Positions 9,445 to 19,927 of a stretch of 64,000 nt of DNA are shown here, piece after piece (the first letter of the stretch is position 1; each line of letters starts with the position of its first letter). Source of the stretch: Rubidibacter lacunae KORDI 51-2 (GTDB taxonomy: Bacteria > Cyanobacteriota > Cyanobacteriia > Cyanobacteriales > Rubidibacteraceae); assembly GCF_000473895.1 (NCBI RefSeq), contig NZ_ASSJ01000017.1:93729-157728 (forward strand), given 5' to 3'. The position numbers and the translations under genes were made by a program. The notes below the pieces were generated by a model. That model had not been told where the DNA came from, ran no database searches, and worked only from the letters and a program-made list of their open reading frames with translations.

Positions 9445-10650
9445 TTATACTTCGTCGAGAGCGACGATGCCGGGCAGTTCCTTGCCTTCGAGCAGCTCCA
9501 AACTGGCGCCGCCGCCAGTGGAGATGTGGCTCATCTTGTCCGCTACGCCGACTTTCTCGACTGCTGCAACCGAGTCGCCGCCGCCGATGATCGTCGTTAC
9601 GCCCTGGCCGGTGAGCTCGGACAACGTGCGGGCGATCGCCTCCGTACCCTTTGCAAACCGATCGAACTCGAACACGCCCATCGGTCCGTTCCAAATGACA
9701 GCTTTGCAGTCGGCAAGCCCGGCTTGGAACGCCTCGATCGAGGCGGGACCGATATCTAGACCCATCCAGCCATCAGGGATATTTTCGACCGCAACGGTTT
9801 TGGCGTTGGCATCGGCAGAAAAGTTATCGGAGATCGCCACATCCGTCGGCAGCAGCAGCGCGACGCCGCGCTCCTTGGCTTTGATTTCCAAAGACTTGGC
9901 GAGTTCGAGCTTGTCTTCCTCAACCAAAGACTTGCCGACGCTAATGCCGCGAGCTTTGTAAAAGGTGAAGATCATGCCGCCGCCGAGCAGCAGTTTGTCT
10001 ACTTTATCCAACAGCGTTTCGATAACGCCGATTTTGCTAGACACCTTGGAGCCACCGACGATCGCCGCCAGCGGACGCTGAGGATCGTCGATTGCACCTT
10101 TGAGGAACGTCAGCTCTTTTTCGATCAGATAGCCGCCGACACTGGGGCTGAGATATTGGGTGACACCTTCAGTAGAGGCGTGAGCCCGGTGTGCTGTTCC
10201 AAAGGCATCGTTTACGTATACGTCTGCGTTGGCTGCCAGTTGCTTGGCAAACTCGGGATCGTTGGCTTCCTCTTCATTGTGGAAGCGGAGGTTCTCCAGC
10301 AGCGCTACCTGCCCGTTTTGAAGCGCGCCCACTTTTGCTGCCACGTCGGCACCAATGCAGTCGTCACACTTGACCACGTCTTGACCGAGCAATTCGCTCA
10401 AGCGAACGGCTACGGGCGTCAGGCGCAGATCTTCCTTGACCTTGCCCTTGGGACGGCCCATGTGGCTGCACAAAATGACCTTAGCTTGCTTTTTGATCAG
10501 GTCTTGAATCGTCGGCAGAGCGGCGCGGATGCGCGTATCGTCAGCGATCTTACCGGTGTCGTCAGTAGGGACGTTGAAATCGACCCGAACGAGCACGCGC
10601 TTGCCCGCCAAGTCCGATTCGGTTAAGTTTGCTAGCGTTTTCTTAGCCAC
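9445..10650 (-). CDS. pgk: Phosphoglycerate kinase
   Basis: Interconverts 3-phosphoglycerate plus ATP and 1,3-bisphosphoglycerate, serving the Calvin cycle and glycolysis. The 401 aa match the bacterial enzyme. The N-domain substrate motif is [11 protein letters not shown], and the basic-patch region has SHMGRPKGK and [15 protein letters not shown]. The hinge and C-domain carry [11 protein letters not shown], the nucleotide-binding GGGMIFTF, and WNGPMGVFE. The C-terminal [11 protein letters not shown] and [13 protein letters not shown] are typical. The start is GTG at 10650, with GGAGG about 10 bases upstream. It stands alone on the minus strand, with a hairpin downstream. Confidence 0.97.
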   Translation of the reverse strand: MAKKTLANLTESDLAGKRVLVRVDFNVPTDDTGKIADDTRIRAALPTIQDLIKKQAKVILCSHMGRPKGKVKEDLRLTPVAVRLSELLGQDVVKCDDCIGADVAAKVGALQNGQVALLENLRFHNEEEANDPEFAKQLAANADVYVNDAFGTAHRAHASTEGVTQYLSPSVGGYLIEKELTFLKGAIDDPQRPLAAIVGGSKVSSKIGVIETLLDKVDKLLLGGGMIFTFYKARGISVGKSLVEEDKLELAKSLEIKAKERGVALLLPTDVAISDNFSADANAKTVAVENIPDGWMGLDIGPASIEAFQAGLADCKAVIWNGPMGVFEFDRFAKGTEAIARTLSELTGQGVTTIIGGGDSVAAVEKVGVADKMSHISTGGGASLELLEGKELPGIVALDEV

Positions 10651-10866
10651 AGCCTAGTTTCCTCCGCGTTGCGTCTGCTCGTGCCCGAGTGCCCCCGATC
10701 GCCTGCCAACACCCCGCGGTCGGGTGGTCTCGAAACGGGCAGTCGGCTGCAGATGCGATTCGGGATCGGACTCTGCCGATTGTACCGTCGCACGGCCCGC
10801 CGGGGATCCCCGTCCCGAGGCGATCGCGTTTGTCTACTCCCTCGACCAATGCTGTCGCGGGAAATG

Positions 10867-11580
10867 CTAGCGAGCGTAGGAATTGCGAGCCGAGCGGCGG
10901 CGGCGGGCGGCCCGCCGTGTATCGCGCGGGGGAAACTCTTCCGCAAGATCTGCACTCACTTGCTCGAACGAGAGATGCTGCAGCTGCGGGTAATCGCCCA
11001 CCCACAGGGGGATTTCAGGCAAATAAACATCGGTGTGCTTGACAATGCGGCTGAGATCGGATCGCGAAGACAGCAGTAACATTTCAGCATCCTGACCGCG
11101 CCGGATGAGCTTGTGCTCGCGACGCAAAGGAGCTTGAAGTTGAGTTGAAAATCCGGACTCGTCGCCGACTTCGAGGTTGATACAGCGTTCGCGGTTCTCG
11201 ACGATGACGAGATTGCCTTGTTCGTCGACGGTTTCCTCAACGCCAATCAACTCCTCCGTCACGAACGCATCCATAACGCGCCCGCGCCAGAAACCGCAAT
11301 ACGGTATCCGCCGAAATTCGGAATTACGCCACGTTGCTTGTGCGACTGGTGCCCACAGCCAGTAGAGCCCGGCTACAAAAATAAAAATCGACAGCGCGCC
11401 GTCCCCACCGGGTTCGAACATAACCTTCCCAACTATCAGCAGGATCAATACCGTTACGAAGGCAATCAACAGACGACGCAATAAATCCGTCCAATCGCCC
11501 CAGTAGTGGCGGTACTGCACGGCAGTTGCCGTTAGCGGAACGAGTTCCTCAAATTTGGCACGGGTCAGCGGTACGAGCAT
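10867..11580 (-). CDS. Conserved cyanobacterial membrane protein
   Basis: 237 aa. Two adjacent hydrophobic helices are visible near the N-terminus (LLIAFVTVLILLIVGKVMF and SIFIFVAGLYWLWAPV). A mainly hydrophilic domain follows, with ITEELIG-like and IVENRERCINLEVGDE segments, then a strongly basic tail (RRAARRRRSAR). The family occurs widely in cyanobacteria and is often labelled 'phosphate ABC transporter permease' in databases, but nothing in the sequence supports that label: there is no permease fold and no transporter neighbour. Start chosen at ATG 11580 (MLVPLTRAKF), matching homologues as I recall them; the frame is open to 11619. Function unknown. Confidence 0.7.
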   Translation of the reverse strand: MLVPLTRAKFEELVPLTATAVQYRHYWGDWTDLLRRLLIAFVTVLILLIVGKVMFEPGGDGALSIFIFVAGLYWLWAPVAQATWRNSEFRRIPYCGFWRGRVMDAFVTEELIGVEETVDEQGNLVIVENRERCINLEVGDESGFSTQLQAPLRREHKLIRRGQDAEMLLLSSRSDLSRIVKHTDVYLPEIPLWVGDYPQLQHLSFEQVSADLAEEFPPRDTRRAARRRRSARNSYAR

Positions 11581-11743
11581 GAGCGGCACTGGGCGGCTGG
11601 GCGGACAAAGGGCGAACAAGCGATCGCGGGACGGTAGTCCTCAAAATCAAACTCAGTATCTGGTATGGCGGTCGTTGCGAAGGTTGCAGTAACGCGCGGG
11701 ATTTGCGCGGGTAGCAACAAATGTGGCAATTGCAACACCCGAA

Positions 11744-11770
11744 AACCCGAACGGAAGGGTCGTTCGGGTT
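11744..11770 (-). terminator. Rho-independent terminator of dapB
   Basis: AACCCGAACG (11744-11753) and CGTTCGGGTT (11761-11770) pair perfectly over 10 bp around a 7-base loop. On the minus strand the stem runs into TTTT. It sits 15 bases after the dapB stop codon. There is no plus-strand gene to its left, so it serves dapB. Confidence 0.75.
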
Positions 11771-11785
11771 AGTTCCTGGAGTTGC

Positions 11786-12613
11786 TCAAAGCAACTTCTC
11801 GAGGCCGTAGACGAGTGACTTTAGCTCCGTAACCTTGCGAATCGATAGCAATACCCCGGGCATGAAGGCCGCACGATCGGTCGTGTCGTGACGTAAGGTA
11901 TAAATTTGTCCCGGTGCCCCGATGATGATTTCTTGATGGGCAATCAATCCGGGCAAGCGTACGCTGTGGAGCCGCACGTTGTCGCCAGCGAGCGCCCCGC
12001 GAGCGCCGGGTAGAATTTCGCGTTCGTTGACGACAGAGGGATTGTAGGTCTTTCCAAAACCAGAGAGCATTTGTGCGGTTTTGATCGCCGTTCCGCTCGG
12101 CGCGTCGGCTTTGCGATCGTGGTGCAGCTCGACGATCTCGATATGATCGAAATAACATGCGGCGCGGACTGCAGCTTCCTGCATTAAAACAACGCCGATG
12201 GAGAAGTTCGGAGCCACGATCGCGCCCGTGCTGGCTTTCTCGGCAAAGTCGCTGAGTTCGGACAACTGCTCGTCGCTCAGGCCGGTTGTACCGACGACCG
12301 GACGGACGCCATAGGCAAGGGCAGCACGGACATTTTCAAAAACGCCGTCGGGGTGAGTGAAATCCACCATCACGCCTTGGATCGGCTGCTGTGTTGCCAG
12401 CACGAGCGTGCCTTGCAAGTCGTTCAAGATCGGCACTTCAAGCGGACCGCAACCTGCTACTTCACCTGAATCCTGCCCGAGAACACTGGGTGCGAGATCC
12501 ACCGCCCCCACTAACATCATGTCCTCGGCCTGGGCGATCGCCTTGACGACTTCGCGCCCCATCTTGCCGGCCGCGCCGTTGACGACGACGGGAATCGGCG
12601 ATCGATCGCTCAT
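11786..12613 (-). CDS. dapB: 4-hydroxy-tetrahydrodipicolinate reductase
   Basis: NAD(P)H-dependent reduction step of the diaminopimelate/lysine pathway. The protein is 275 aa. The N-terminal Rossmann motif is [12 protein letters not shown], the ligand region DFTHPDGVF and [10 protein letters not shown] follow, and the catalytic motif is [15 protein letters not shown]. The start at ATG 12613 gives [13 protein letters not shown], placing the glycine motif close to the N-terminus as in the family; the frame is open to 12691. Its terminator is directly downstream. The next minus-strand gene, the membrane protein, starts beyond the terminator, so dapB is probably transcribed alone. Confidence 0.95.
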   Translation of the reverse strand: MSDRSPIPVVVNGAAGKMGREVVKAIAQAEDMMLVGAVDLAPSVLGQDSGEVAGCGPLEVPILNDLQGTLVLATQQPIQGVMVDFTHPDGVFENVRAALAYGVRPVVGTTGLSDEQLSELSDFAEKASTGAIVAPNFSIGVVLMQEAAVRAACYFDHIEIVELHHDRKADAPSGTAIKTAQMLSGFGKTYNPSVVNEREILPGARGALAGDNVRLHSVRLPGLIAHQEIIIGAPGQIYTLRHDTTDRAAFMPGVLLSIRKVTELKSLVYGLEKLL

Positions 12614-13026
12614 GGATAGCCTCTCTAGATACACACCTAAGGGTATTTTGGAGCATTCTGACACACCCCAGATGGCGATCGCCACGCGCAAGAACGCCGT
12701 TGTCCCGTATCTTCGGATGCAGTAAGGAACTGGGTTGGCGCTCCCTTGCCGAGTTCAAAACACGGTATAAATGTTGACCTCATGCATGCAGGCAAAACTT
12801 CATGGTTCCCCCGGTCGTGCGCCAGACACCGTCGAAAAAAAAATTGATATTCGCGTTGCCGCTTTGACGTTCGTTGGCAGTGTCTGTGGGATGGCAATTT
12901 TCACTCTGGTTGAGACAACCTCCTTCCCAGAGGCCATTGTTAGAAAAAGCGAGCTGTCTTGTCTGAATTGGCTACTGCTATAAAAGCGAGCTTACCAGCA
13001 CAATGGAATGTTCGGGCAGACCAAAC
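12614..13026. other. Gap between dapB and the TPR gene
   Basis: About 410 bases containing the dapB upstream region. I see no gene, strong hairpin or repeat. Short open frames here look like chance. Confidence 0.35.
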
Positions 13027-13782
13027 CTACTCAACAGAAACTTCGAGTTGCTGCTTGTCCGGAAATCTCTCGCGCAGCAATCGAATGATCTCCACCGTTT
13101 CCTCGAAGAAAATCGTGTCGCCGCGCTGCTGAAAGCGTTCAGCTGCCCGTCGAAAATCGTCCACTGCTCCGTCAATATCTCCGAGTTCGGCAAGAGCGAT
13201 CCCGCGATTGTAGTAAGCCTCAGCGTAGTCCGGCTGTAGGGCGATCGCGCGATCGAAGTCCGCAAGTGCCAAACTCATTTGCCCGAGTTCTTGATAAATC
13301 AGCCCGCGGTTGCTGTAAGCGAAAACGTCATTGACATTGCGCTCGATCGCGGCAGTGAAGTCCACAATCGCGGCTTCGGGCTGACCGAGTTGGCGGTGGA
13401 CGAGCCCTCGGTTGTTATAGGCAAACACGAGTTGAGGATTGAGGTCGAGAGCGGCGTCGAAGTCGGCGAGGGCGCGTTCGAAGTCGCCCAACTCGGCGTA
13501 GGCAACACCGCGATCGAAATACGTCGCCGCGCGATCTGGCCGCAGCTCGATCGCCTGGGTCCAGGTCGCGATTGCCGCAGAATAATCCTGCTGGTGGTAA
13601 CGCTCCTGAGCCCAAACGACTAATTTGTCGGCTGAAGGTCCCGAACTCCTGTGGAGCGCCGCAACCGCAATTGCCGCAGACCCCGCCAAAACGATCAGTG
13701 CGGCAGGCAGGAGTTTATTGCGTTGCTTGCTAGATTTCTTATCTGCGGCCAGTTGATTGCCGCCCAGGCTCGCCAATCCCAT
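13027..13782 (-). CDS. Membrane-anchored TPR protein
   Basis: 251 aa. A Lys/Arg-rich N-terminus is followed by one hydrophobic helix (LLPAALIVLAGSAAIAVAAL, about 24-43). At least five tetratricopeptide repeats follow from about residue 56, each in the canonical form such as AATYFDRGVAYAELGDFERA, VFAYNNRGLVHRQLGQPEAA and AEAYYNRGIALAELGDIDGA. The C-terminal 30 residues are more hydrophilic. TPRs give a protein-binding surface; the partner is unknown. The topology suggests the repeats face the periplasm, thylakoid lumen or cytoplasm from a single anchor. No operon partner: the neighbouring genes are separated by gaps. Confidence 0.8.
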   Translation of the reverse strand: MGLASLGGNQLAADKKSSKQRNKLLPAALIVLAGSAAIAVAALHRSSGPSADKLVVWAQERYHQQDYSAAIATWTQAIELRPDRAATYFDRGVAYAELGDFERALADFDAALDLNPQLVFAYNNRGLVHRQLGQPEAAIVDFTAAIERNVNDVFAYSNRGLIYQELGQMSLALADFDRAIALQPDYAEAYYNRGIALAELGDIDGAVDDFRRAAERFQQRGDTIFFEETVEIIRLLRERFPDKQQLEVSVE

Positions 13783-15090
13783 ATCGCGCTGTTCTCAAAT
13801 TCTCTCGCATGCTCCAGATAACGCCCGGCATGGAACGTCTGGAGACGGGAATCGCAACCGCCCTGGGAGCGCAGTTGCCGGTGTTGCTGCGGAGGCTGCA
13901 ACTTTATAGGTGAGATCGTGCCTTAACCATTACTGCGGTGTCGCGGGCTGGGCTCGAGCGTTCTTTCTCTAGCCAGATTCTAGCGCGATTTTCTGAGGTC
14001 GCGGGCGGCGAATCCCCCATGCGGACAGGATCTCAAGCAAGGTCTCGTTGCCCTATTGAAAATCTGAGAAATTCTGAAAATTTATTGGTACTGATATTGC
14101 CAGCGTTTTTTCGCGCGCGATCGCAGAATAGACCAACACCTTGGAGCGAGCATTCGCCAAAGGGATCGCGCGCGAACGGTCACCAAGCTGGCGCGCATTT
14201 GCGATCCTGCAGCAATTTGGAGTGAAGAGAAGCTGAGTGGGGAGGAGTGCGGAAATTACGGTGAATTTACGTTCGATTCGACATTGCCAGCATCGGAAAG
14301 GCGGCGCAATCTAGATTCACTAAGTTCGATGGGGTTCCGGCATACTCTTTTTCGCTCTCACTCCTCGAGCACAGGCGCGCGTCCGAGTGACGCCCAGGGT
14401 GGCACTGGCTTTTGATAATTCTGCGCTGGCGAGCTTCTTGTTGGAGAACCTTGCCATTCCATTTGATACCAATTTGCAGAATGCCTAGGACAGATTGTGT
14501 AAGCGAGCCCCGGGAGTAAAAGTTCCCGAGCTGCCATTTGTCGCAGCACTTCCTAGAGTTGGTATGAGTCAATCCAGTTCGCCCGCCGCCGCCATTGGGA
14601 AAATCCCATCTCTTCACAATGACGCTGTGCAGATTTGATTGGTCAGCTCGCAACTAGTTGAGCGCATCCCCGATTGGCAAGTATCTGCCGCCTGCTTGTA
14701 TAAGCTGCCCTTTCTGAGTGCTGCAGCAAGTTCCCGTGCAGGCGCGCGCCCAACGCGGGAGTATGTCCAAAGGCAACTATTCAGATGTCTCACTAGGTCT
14801 CAGTGGCGTCGCGATCGAGTCACCCTTGCACTTAGGATGGCAATGCACTTTTAACTAACGGATGCTTTTCTTTAGGAAGCGGTGCCTATAGCGTTCCACG
14901 GTCCTTTCGCGAATTTCAACGTCTGTGACTCTTCTGATGAGAGTTTCCCCTCTCACCAGAGTTTCCTCGGGTCCTTGCCGCTACTTCTAGCATCCGTTAC
15001 TCAAATTTATCAACTTGGTACGAGTGGCTCTGGAGCTGTGTATGCTTCCCCAGCTCATGCATTCCTCGTAATTCTCATTAGGCGATCGCC
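13783..15090. other. 1.3-kb gene-poor gap
   Basis: Contains one copy of the 100-bp MITE-like element (14466-14565) and otherwise nothing I can name. Open frames on both strands are short and lack recognisable motifs. Base composition is mixed, with scattered HIP1-like sites, so this may be decayed coding sequence. Confidence 0.4.
14466..14565 (-). mobile_element. 100-bp MITE-like element, copy 1
   Basis: The ends are ATACCAA (14466-14472) and TTGGTAT (14559-14565), a perfect 7-bp inverted pair. Read on the minus strand it aligns with the copies at 25668 and 33082: CTAGGAAGTGCTGCGACA, then ATGGCAG, then AATCTGTCCTAGGCATT. It is exactly 100 bp, like the others. It has no coding capacity and lies in a gene-free gap. 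Confidence 0.7.
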
Positions 15091-17670
15091 TCAACCAAAA
15101 TCCAACGGGTCGACATCGATCGTCAAACTCACATCTGTCGGACAACACGCGCGTAATGGTTGCAAGTCGGGCAAGGCTTGGCGATCGCGCACCTTCAGCA
15201 ATACTTGCCAGCGATAGCGCCGAGCGATGCGCTCCACTGCTGCCGGTGCCGGACCCAACACTTCGTACCCGTTGAAGATATTGACGCGATCGCATTCAGC
15301 CGCCACCGTGGCAGCTGCCTTAGCAACGGCTGCAACCTCGACACCGCTCAGTTGCAGCAACACTAACTGCCCGAAGGGCGGATAGCGCAACGCTTTTCGT
15401 TGCTCCAGTTCCGCCAGAGCAAACCGCTTGTAAGCGCGATCGCGGACCGCCTGCACAACAGGATGCTCGGGCACGTAGGTTTGCACGATTGCTCGACCCG
15501 GTTCTTCGCCACGCCCCGTTCGCCCCACCACCTGTGTCAGCGTTTGGAAGGCTCGCTCTGCTGCTGCAAAGTCCGAGCGGAATAGTAACCCATCTGCCGC
15601 GATCGCTGCCACCAATGCGACCTGAGGCAAATCTAGCCCCTTGGTCAGCATCTGCGTCCCGACCAGCAAGTCTGCCTCGCCGCGCGCGAATTGCTCCAGC
15701 AATGTGCGATGCGCGCCCTTGGTCCGCGTCGTGTCGCTATCGAACCGCAAGCAGCGCAAATGAGGAAATAACGTCGCCACTTCACGGACAACCCGCTGCG
15801 TGCCGCTACCAAAATGCTTCAAAAACGGCGACTCGCATGCCGGGCAACGCGGCGGCTGCGCTTGAGAGAAATTGCAGTAATGGCAGCGCAGGCGAGCGCG
15901 CGCCCGTTCCGGACCCATACCATCGAAATCGTCTGACACCAATCCTGTGGCTATCGACTTTCCAACAGCCGGACTCGCTCCCCCAGCAGCTGCGAAGTGA
16001 TACGACAGCGATACGTCGCACTGCGGACACATCATTACGTGTCCGCAGCTCCGACACGAAACAAATGTGCTGTGACAGCGACGCGGTACGAACAAAATTC
16101 CCCGACGATCGCGATCGCGCAGCGTTCGCATAGCCCCTTGTAACGCGTGACTGAAAAGAGAGCGATTGCCTCGCTCCAGCTCCTGCGTCATATCGACAAC
16201 CTCCACTGCCGGAAACGATCGCGCTTGTACGCGCTCGGGCAACGAGAGGTAGAGCCGCGCCGGATCCTCTGCCCCAACAATGCAACTGTCGTGCCAAGTC
16301 GTCAGTGCTGGTGTTGCCGATCCCAAAATCAGCGGGCAACCCGCTGCCTCCGCCCGCCAGCGCGCCACGGTGCGTGCGTGATAGGTGGGAGCCGGTCGCG
16401 TTTGTTTGAAGCTGGTGTCGTGCTCCTCGTCCAGTACGATCGCCCCCAGGTTTGGCAAGGGGACGAAGACCGCAGATCGCGTCCCGATCGCCACCTGCGG
16501 CGTCCCGACCAGCAGCTGCCGCCATGTGTCGTAGCGTTCGCCCTCCGAGAGACCGCTGTGATAGGTACGCACCTGTTCCCCAAACCGCGCCCGGAAGCGA
16601 TCGAGCAGCTGCGGCGTTAGCCCTATCTCCGGCACCAAAACTAGTGCCGATTTTCCCTGTGCCAATACCGGCGCGATCGCCTGCAAGTACACCTCCGTTT
16701 TCCCGGAGCCAGTCACCCCGTGCAGCAACACCTCCACAGATCCCTCGGCAGCCGCGATTGCTGCCAGCGCCCGTGCTTGGGCCGGTGTTAAGTCCTTCGG
16801 GCGATCTCGCGGTACCGCCGGTCCGTCGTCGCGGCGCAAGACTTCTTGCGATCGCACCGACACGCAGCCCTTGCGCGCCAGCGCCGTCACTGTAGACGTA
16901 CTAGTGCAGCAAGTCCTCAGCAACGCGCTCAGCCACATCTGCCCGCCTGCACGGCGCAACACCTCGAGCACCTCGCTCTGTCGGGGCGTCAGCTCGGCGC
17001 GATCGTTCAGCCACAGCACGGCCTGTTGCTGCTTCGGTCGCGGCAGTTGTGGCGGCTCCAGATAACTTTCCAACCAACCCCGCTGTTGGAGCTCCCGCAT
17101 CCCAAGCCGTCCGCTCTTGACTTGCTGCTGCACGTAGCGCGCGCTGTAGTCGTTGTCTTTCTGCGATCGCAAGAGTGCCAACACCGCCCGCGCTGGCTCG
17201 CTACAGTCCGAGTCATCCACCGTCGCGACCGCTTCGCGCCGCAGCCGCACCCGTCGTTGCGACTGTCTCAACAGTCCCGGTGGCAGCGCAAGTTCGATCG
17301 CGCTCGCCAGCGGCACGCGGTAGTATTCCGCTACTCGCTCTAATAGCGTCCAATAGGTCGGCGAGAAAAAACCCGAAGCAATGGTGTCGTCGATCGCGCG
17401 GATGCGCTGCGGGTCCAACTCTGGCGGCAGGGTGTTACTCAAGCGCACGGCAATCCCGCCCGTCAGACGATCGCGCAGGGGTACGCTCAGCACGTCGCCC
17501 GGTCGAACCTGCGCGCCTGGTGGCAAGCGATAGGTCAGTAAACCTTGCAACTCCGGGCAATTGACCAACACGTCCACCCATTGCTCCGCTTCACCAGCTC
17601 CTGCTGCTCCAGCGGCCCCTCCCCGCCCAGCAGCCGCTGACGTTCCACCTGGGAACTCTGCCATCGGCAT
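15091..17670 (-). CDS. priA: Primosomal helicase PriA
   Basis: Superfamily 2 DNA helicase that restarts stalled replication forks. About 859 aa. Walker A is HGVTGSGKTEVYL (about 318-330) and the DEAH-type box is VLDEEHD (about 413-419). Eight cysteines in CRSCGHVMMCPQC and CHYCNFSQAQPPRCPAC form the paired zinc-binding module typical of PriA. The helicase C-motifs include GTQMLTKGLDLPQV and QVVGRTGRGEEPGRA. The N-terminus carries a Gly/Ala-rich stretch of about 20 residues before the 3'-end-binding domain (ELQGLLTYRLP), which is not typical and may be disordered. I took the ATG at 17670; a GTG precedes it by one codon. Confidence 0.95.
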   Translation of the reverse strand: MPMAEFPGGTSAAAGRGGAAGAAGAGEAEQWVDVLVNCPELQGLLTYRLPPGAQVRPGDVLSVPLRDRLTGGIAVRLSNTLPPELDPQRIRAIDDTIASGFFSPTYWTLLERVAEYYRVPLASAIELALPPGLLRQSQRRVRLRREAVATVDDSDCSEPARAVLALLRSQKDNDYSARYVQQQVKSGRLGMRELQQRGWLESYLEPPQLPRPKQQQAVLWLNDRAELTPRQSEVLEVLRRAGGQMWLSALLRTCCTSTSTVTALARKGCVSVRSQEVLRRDDGPAVPRDRPKDLTPAQARALAAIAAAEGSVEVLLHGVTGSGKTEVYLQAIAPVLAQGKSALVLVPEIGLTPQLLDRFRARFGEQVRTYHSGLSEGERYDTWRQLLVGTPQVAIGTRSAVFVPLPNLGAIVLDEEHDTSFKQTRPAPTYHARTVARWRAEAAGCPLILGSATPALTTWHDSCIVGAEDPARLYLSLPERVQARSFPAVEVVDMTQELERGNRSLFSHALQGAMRTLRDRDRRGILFVPRRCHSTFVSCRSCGHVMMCPQCDVSLSYHFAAAGGASPAVGKSIATGLVSDDFDGMGPERARARLRCHYCNFSQAQPPRCPACESPFLKHFGSGTQRVVREVATLFPHLRCLRFDSDTTRTKGAHRTLLEQFARGEADLLVGTQMLTKGLDLPQVALVAAIAADGLLFRSDFAAAERAFQTLTQVVGRTGRGEEPGRAIVQTYVPEHPVVQAVRDRAYKRFALAELEQRKALRYPPFGQLVLLQLSGVEVAAVAKAAATVAAECDRVNIFNGYEVLGPAPAAVERIARRYRWQVLLKVRDRQALPDLQPLRACCPTDVSLTIDVDPLDFG

Positions 17671-18143
17671 CACCCCCGCGATCGCGCATTAACAACCGAT
17701 GTTATCGAGCCCGCCAAACAAATCGAGCTGGGCAGACCCATTGCCGCGAGGATCGCTGCGGGCAGTCGGGGACTATCGGTTGGGGCGTTACGTACTACCG
17801 CTGGGGGATACAAAAATTCAAAATTGTATGTGATTCTAAAGCTAATGGAAAACATTTATACCACTGAGCTGCAGCCATTACCTATCGCCCGGCTCGATGT
17901 TTGGCGATCGTGGCTACAGAAACATTTCAACAGAATTGGTAAGTGATACTCTAGCGTGCGATGGGCAAGCTACTGAGACCCTACCGCGACGCTATTCGCG
18001 AACCTTCTCGCTGGTGTGGCGGGTTTCGCAACTCCATCAGACACCTGCCATAGTGCTACTGTTTCCTGAGCTACAACGCGATCGTCTTAAAACCATTAGC
18101 GTTACGACGTTATCAAGTAACTAGAGATAAATTACATCGACCT
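17671..18143. other. Divergent promoter region of priA and the sigma gene
   Basis: About 470 bases between two divergent genes, AT-rich near 17810-17870. No clear promoter boxes or structured RNA could be assigned by eye. Confidence 0.35.
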
Positions 18144-19250
18144 ATGAGCGCAACTGAAGCGAGCCAAATCGATACTGCAATTGATAACCTTAATCCCCTC
18201 GACGCTATCCCCCAGAGTGGTGAGACTGCCGAGGGGGTCACGCTTGTAGATGCAAATTTTTCTAACGATATCGGTTTAGGTCGCTCGGGCAGCTATGGCA
18301 AGGACGATGACACTGTCGGCGCGTTTTTTAAAGAGATGGCGCGCTATCCCCTACTGAAGCCGGATGAAGAGGTGGAGCTGGCTCAGAGCGTCAAGCAGAT
18401 GGTCGATATCGAGCAGCATCGGCTGGACTTGTGCGAGCAGCTCGGCCGCATCCCGAGTAAGACCGAGCTGGCGAAGTCTTTGGCGATCGCTCCGAAGGCA
18501 CTGGATCGATGCTTGTATCGCGGTCGCAAGGCTAAGCACAAGATGATTCGCTCGAACTTGCGCCTCGTTGTGTCCATCGCCAAGCGCTACCTGAATCGCG
18601 GCGTACCGTTTTTGGATCTGATTCAAGAGGGTGCGATCGGCCTCAACCGCGCGACTGAGAAGTTCGATCCCAACAAAGGTTATAAGTTTTCGACCTATGC
18701 CTATTGGTGGATTCGCCAAGCCATCACGCGGACGATCGCCAACGACGCGCGGACAATTCGCTTGCCCATTCACATTGTCGAGAAGCTCAATAAGCTCAAA
18801 AAAGCTCAGCGGACCCTCAAGCAGAACCTGCAGCGCAACCCCAGCGAGCAAGAACTGGCGGACGAGCTCGAATTGACGCCGGTACAATTGCGCCAACTGC
18901 TCCAAATGCGCCGCCAGTCGCTGTCGCTCAACCACCGTGTTGGGAAAGGGGAAGATACCGAACTGCTGGAGTTGCTCGAAGATCACGAGCTGCGCCTCCC
19001 AGAAGAGCAGATGAATGAGGCGATGATGAGCCAGGAAGTGTCAGCCGTCCTTGACGAAGTCCTCACCGAGCGCGAGCGTGACGTCATCGCCATGCGCTAC
19101 GGACTTACTACCTGTCAGCCCCACACGCTCGAAGAAGTAGGCACGATGTTCAACCTCTCACGCGAGCGCGTGCGACAAATCCAAAGCAAAGCCATGCGGA
19201 AGCTCCGCCGCCCCCAGGTTGCCCGACGCTTGCGGGGCTGGTTGACTTAG
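18144..19250 (+). CDS. Group 2 RNA polymerase sigma-70 factor
   Basis: 368 aa, sigma-70 family without the long N-terminal region 1.1 of the primary factor. Region 1.2 starts at TVGAFFKEMARYPLLKPDEEVELA. Region 2 holds NLRLVVSIAKRYLNRGVPFLDLIQEG and the core -10-recognising YKFSTYAYWWIRQAITR, region 3 the TIRLPIHIVEKLNKLKKAQR segment, and region 4 TLEEVGTMFNLSRERVRQIQ. The motifs are listed as separate landmarks. Its ARYPLLKPDEE opening resembles SigC-type factors, but I cannot place the subgroup with certainty. Group 2 factors in cyanobacteria respond to carbon, nitrogen, light and stress. The ribosome binding site is weak. Confidence 0.9.
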   Translation: MSATEASQIDTAIDNLNPLDAIPQSGETAEGVTLVDANFSNDIGLGRSGSYGKDDDTVGAFFKEMARYPLLKPDEEVELAQSVKQMVDIEQHRLDLCEQLGRIPSKTELAKSLAIAPKALDRCLYRGRKAKHKMIRSNLRLVVSIAKRYLNRGVPFLDLIQEGAIGLNRATEKFDPNKGYKFSTYAYWWIRQAITRTIANDARTIRLPIHIVEKLNKLKKAQRTLKQNLQRNPSEQELADELELTPVQLRQLLQMRRQSLSLNHRVGKGEDTELLELLEDHELRLPEEQMNEAMMSQEVSAVLDEVLTERERDVIAMRYGLTTCQPHTLEEVGTMFNLSRERVRQIQSKAMRKLRRPQVARRLRGWLT

Positions 19251-19269
19251 AGGGGGGTCTTTCAGATTC

Positions 19270-19288
19270 TGCAGGGTTCAACCCTGCA
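19270..19288 (+). terminator. Short palindromic hairpin after the sigma gene
   Basis: TGCAGGG and CCCTGCA pair over 7 bp around TTCAA, 19 bases after the sigma-factor stop codon. There is no U-tract, so termination is uncertain. The position suggests a 3'-end structure of this transcript. Confidence 0.4.
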
Positions 19289-19417
19289 CGATCGCGTCGC
19301 ACAGACGGATCGAGAGAATCCTCGGCACGTCATCGGCGGCACTAGCACCGCTAAGGTCGTAAAGCCGGTGAGGGAGTGGGTTAGAATTGCTGCGAAACGA
19401 CGCAGGCGGAACCCGGT

Positions 19418-19927
19418 ATGACGACCCAGCAAGCTTTGTCGGCAGACTCCCCTTCAGCAGCAGACAGTGCGACGGCTGCCGAACTCGATCCCGAAACCTT
19501 TGCCACCCATGCCGAGGCGATCGAAACGGTCATCTACAGTCTGGACCAGGACAACTCAGCGATGGTCCATCGCAACGAGGACGGTTCGAGACTTTGGCGT
19601 TTTCGGTACGGGACAGTTGAAGTGTACGTTCAGTTAACCGGCGAAACAGATGACGACCTGTTTCTAGCGTGGTCGAAGGTGATGGATCTACCCGCTAACG
19701 ACGACCCTCGCCTGCTCCGAAAATTATTGGAGATGAACTGGAGCGCAACCTTCGAGACGCGCTTCGGCATTTTCAACGAAGATATCGTTGTGTTGAGCAA
19801 CCGCTCTGTTGCCGACCTGTCGCCCGGAGAGATCGCTCGCGCGATCGCTCTAGTTGCCTCGATTGCCGACGAGCACGACGAATCTCTTCAGGCCGAGTTT
19901 GGTGCGTCCGATCGCGCCGGCTCCTAA
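19418..19927 (+). CDS. YbjN-domain protein
   Basis: 169 aa, soluble. After an Ala/Ser/Thr-rich N-terminus (about 1-28) comes a YbjN-type alpha/beta domain: FRYGTVEVYVQL, DDDLFLAWSKVMDLPANDDPRLLRKLLEMN as two elements, then TFETRFGIFNEDIVVLSNR and the C-terminal helix SPGEIARAIALVASIADEHDE. YbjN proteins have a type-III-chaperone-like fold, and cyanobacterial members are common; the biochemical role is unknown. The start is ATG after a short leader (GGCGGAAC upstream). The next gene appears to overlap its 3' end, which suggests joint transcription. Confidence 0.75.
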   Translation: MTTQQALSADSPSAADSATAAELDPETFATHAEAIETVIYSLDQDNSAMVHRNEDGSRLWRFRYGTVEVYVQLTGETDDDLFLAWSKVMDLPANDDPRLLRKLLEMNWSATFETRFGIFNEDIVVLSNRSVADLSPGEIARAIALVASIADEHDESLQAEFGASDRAGS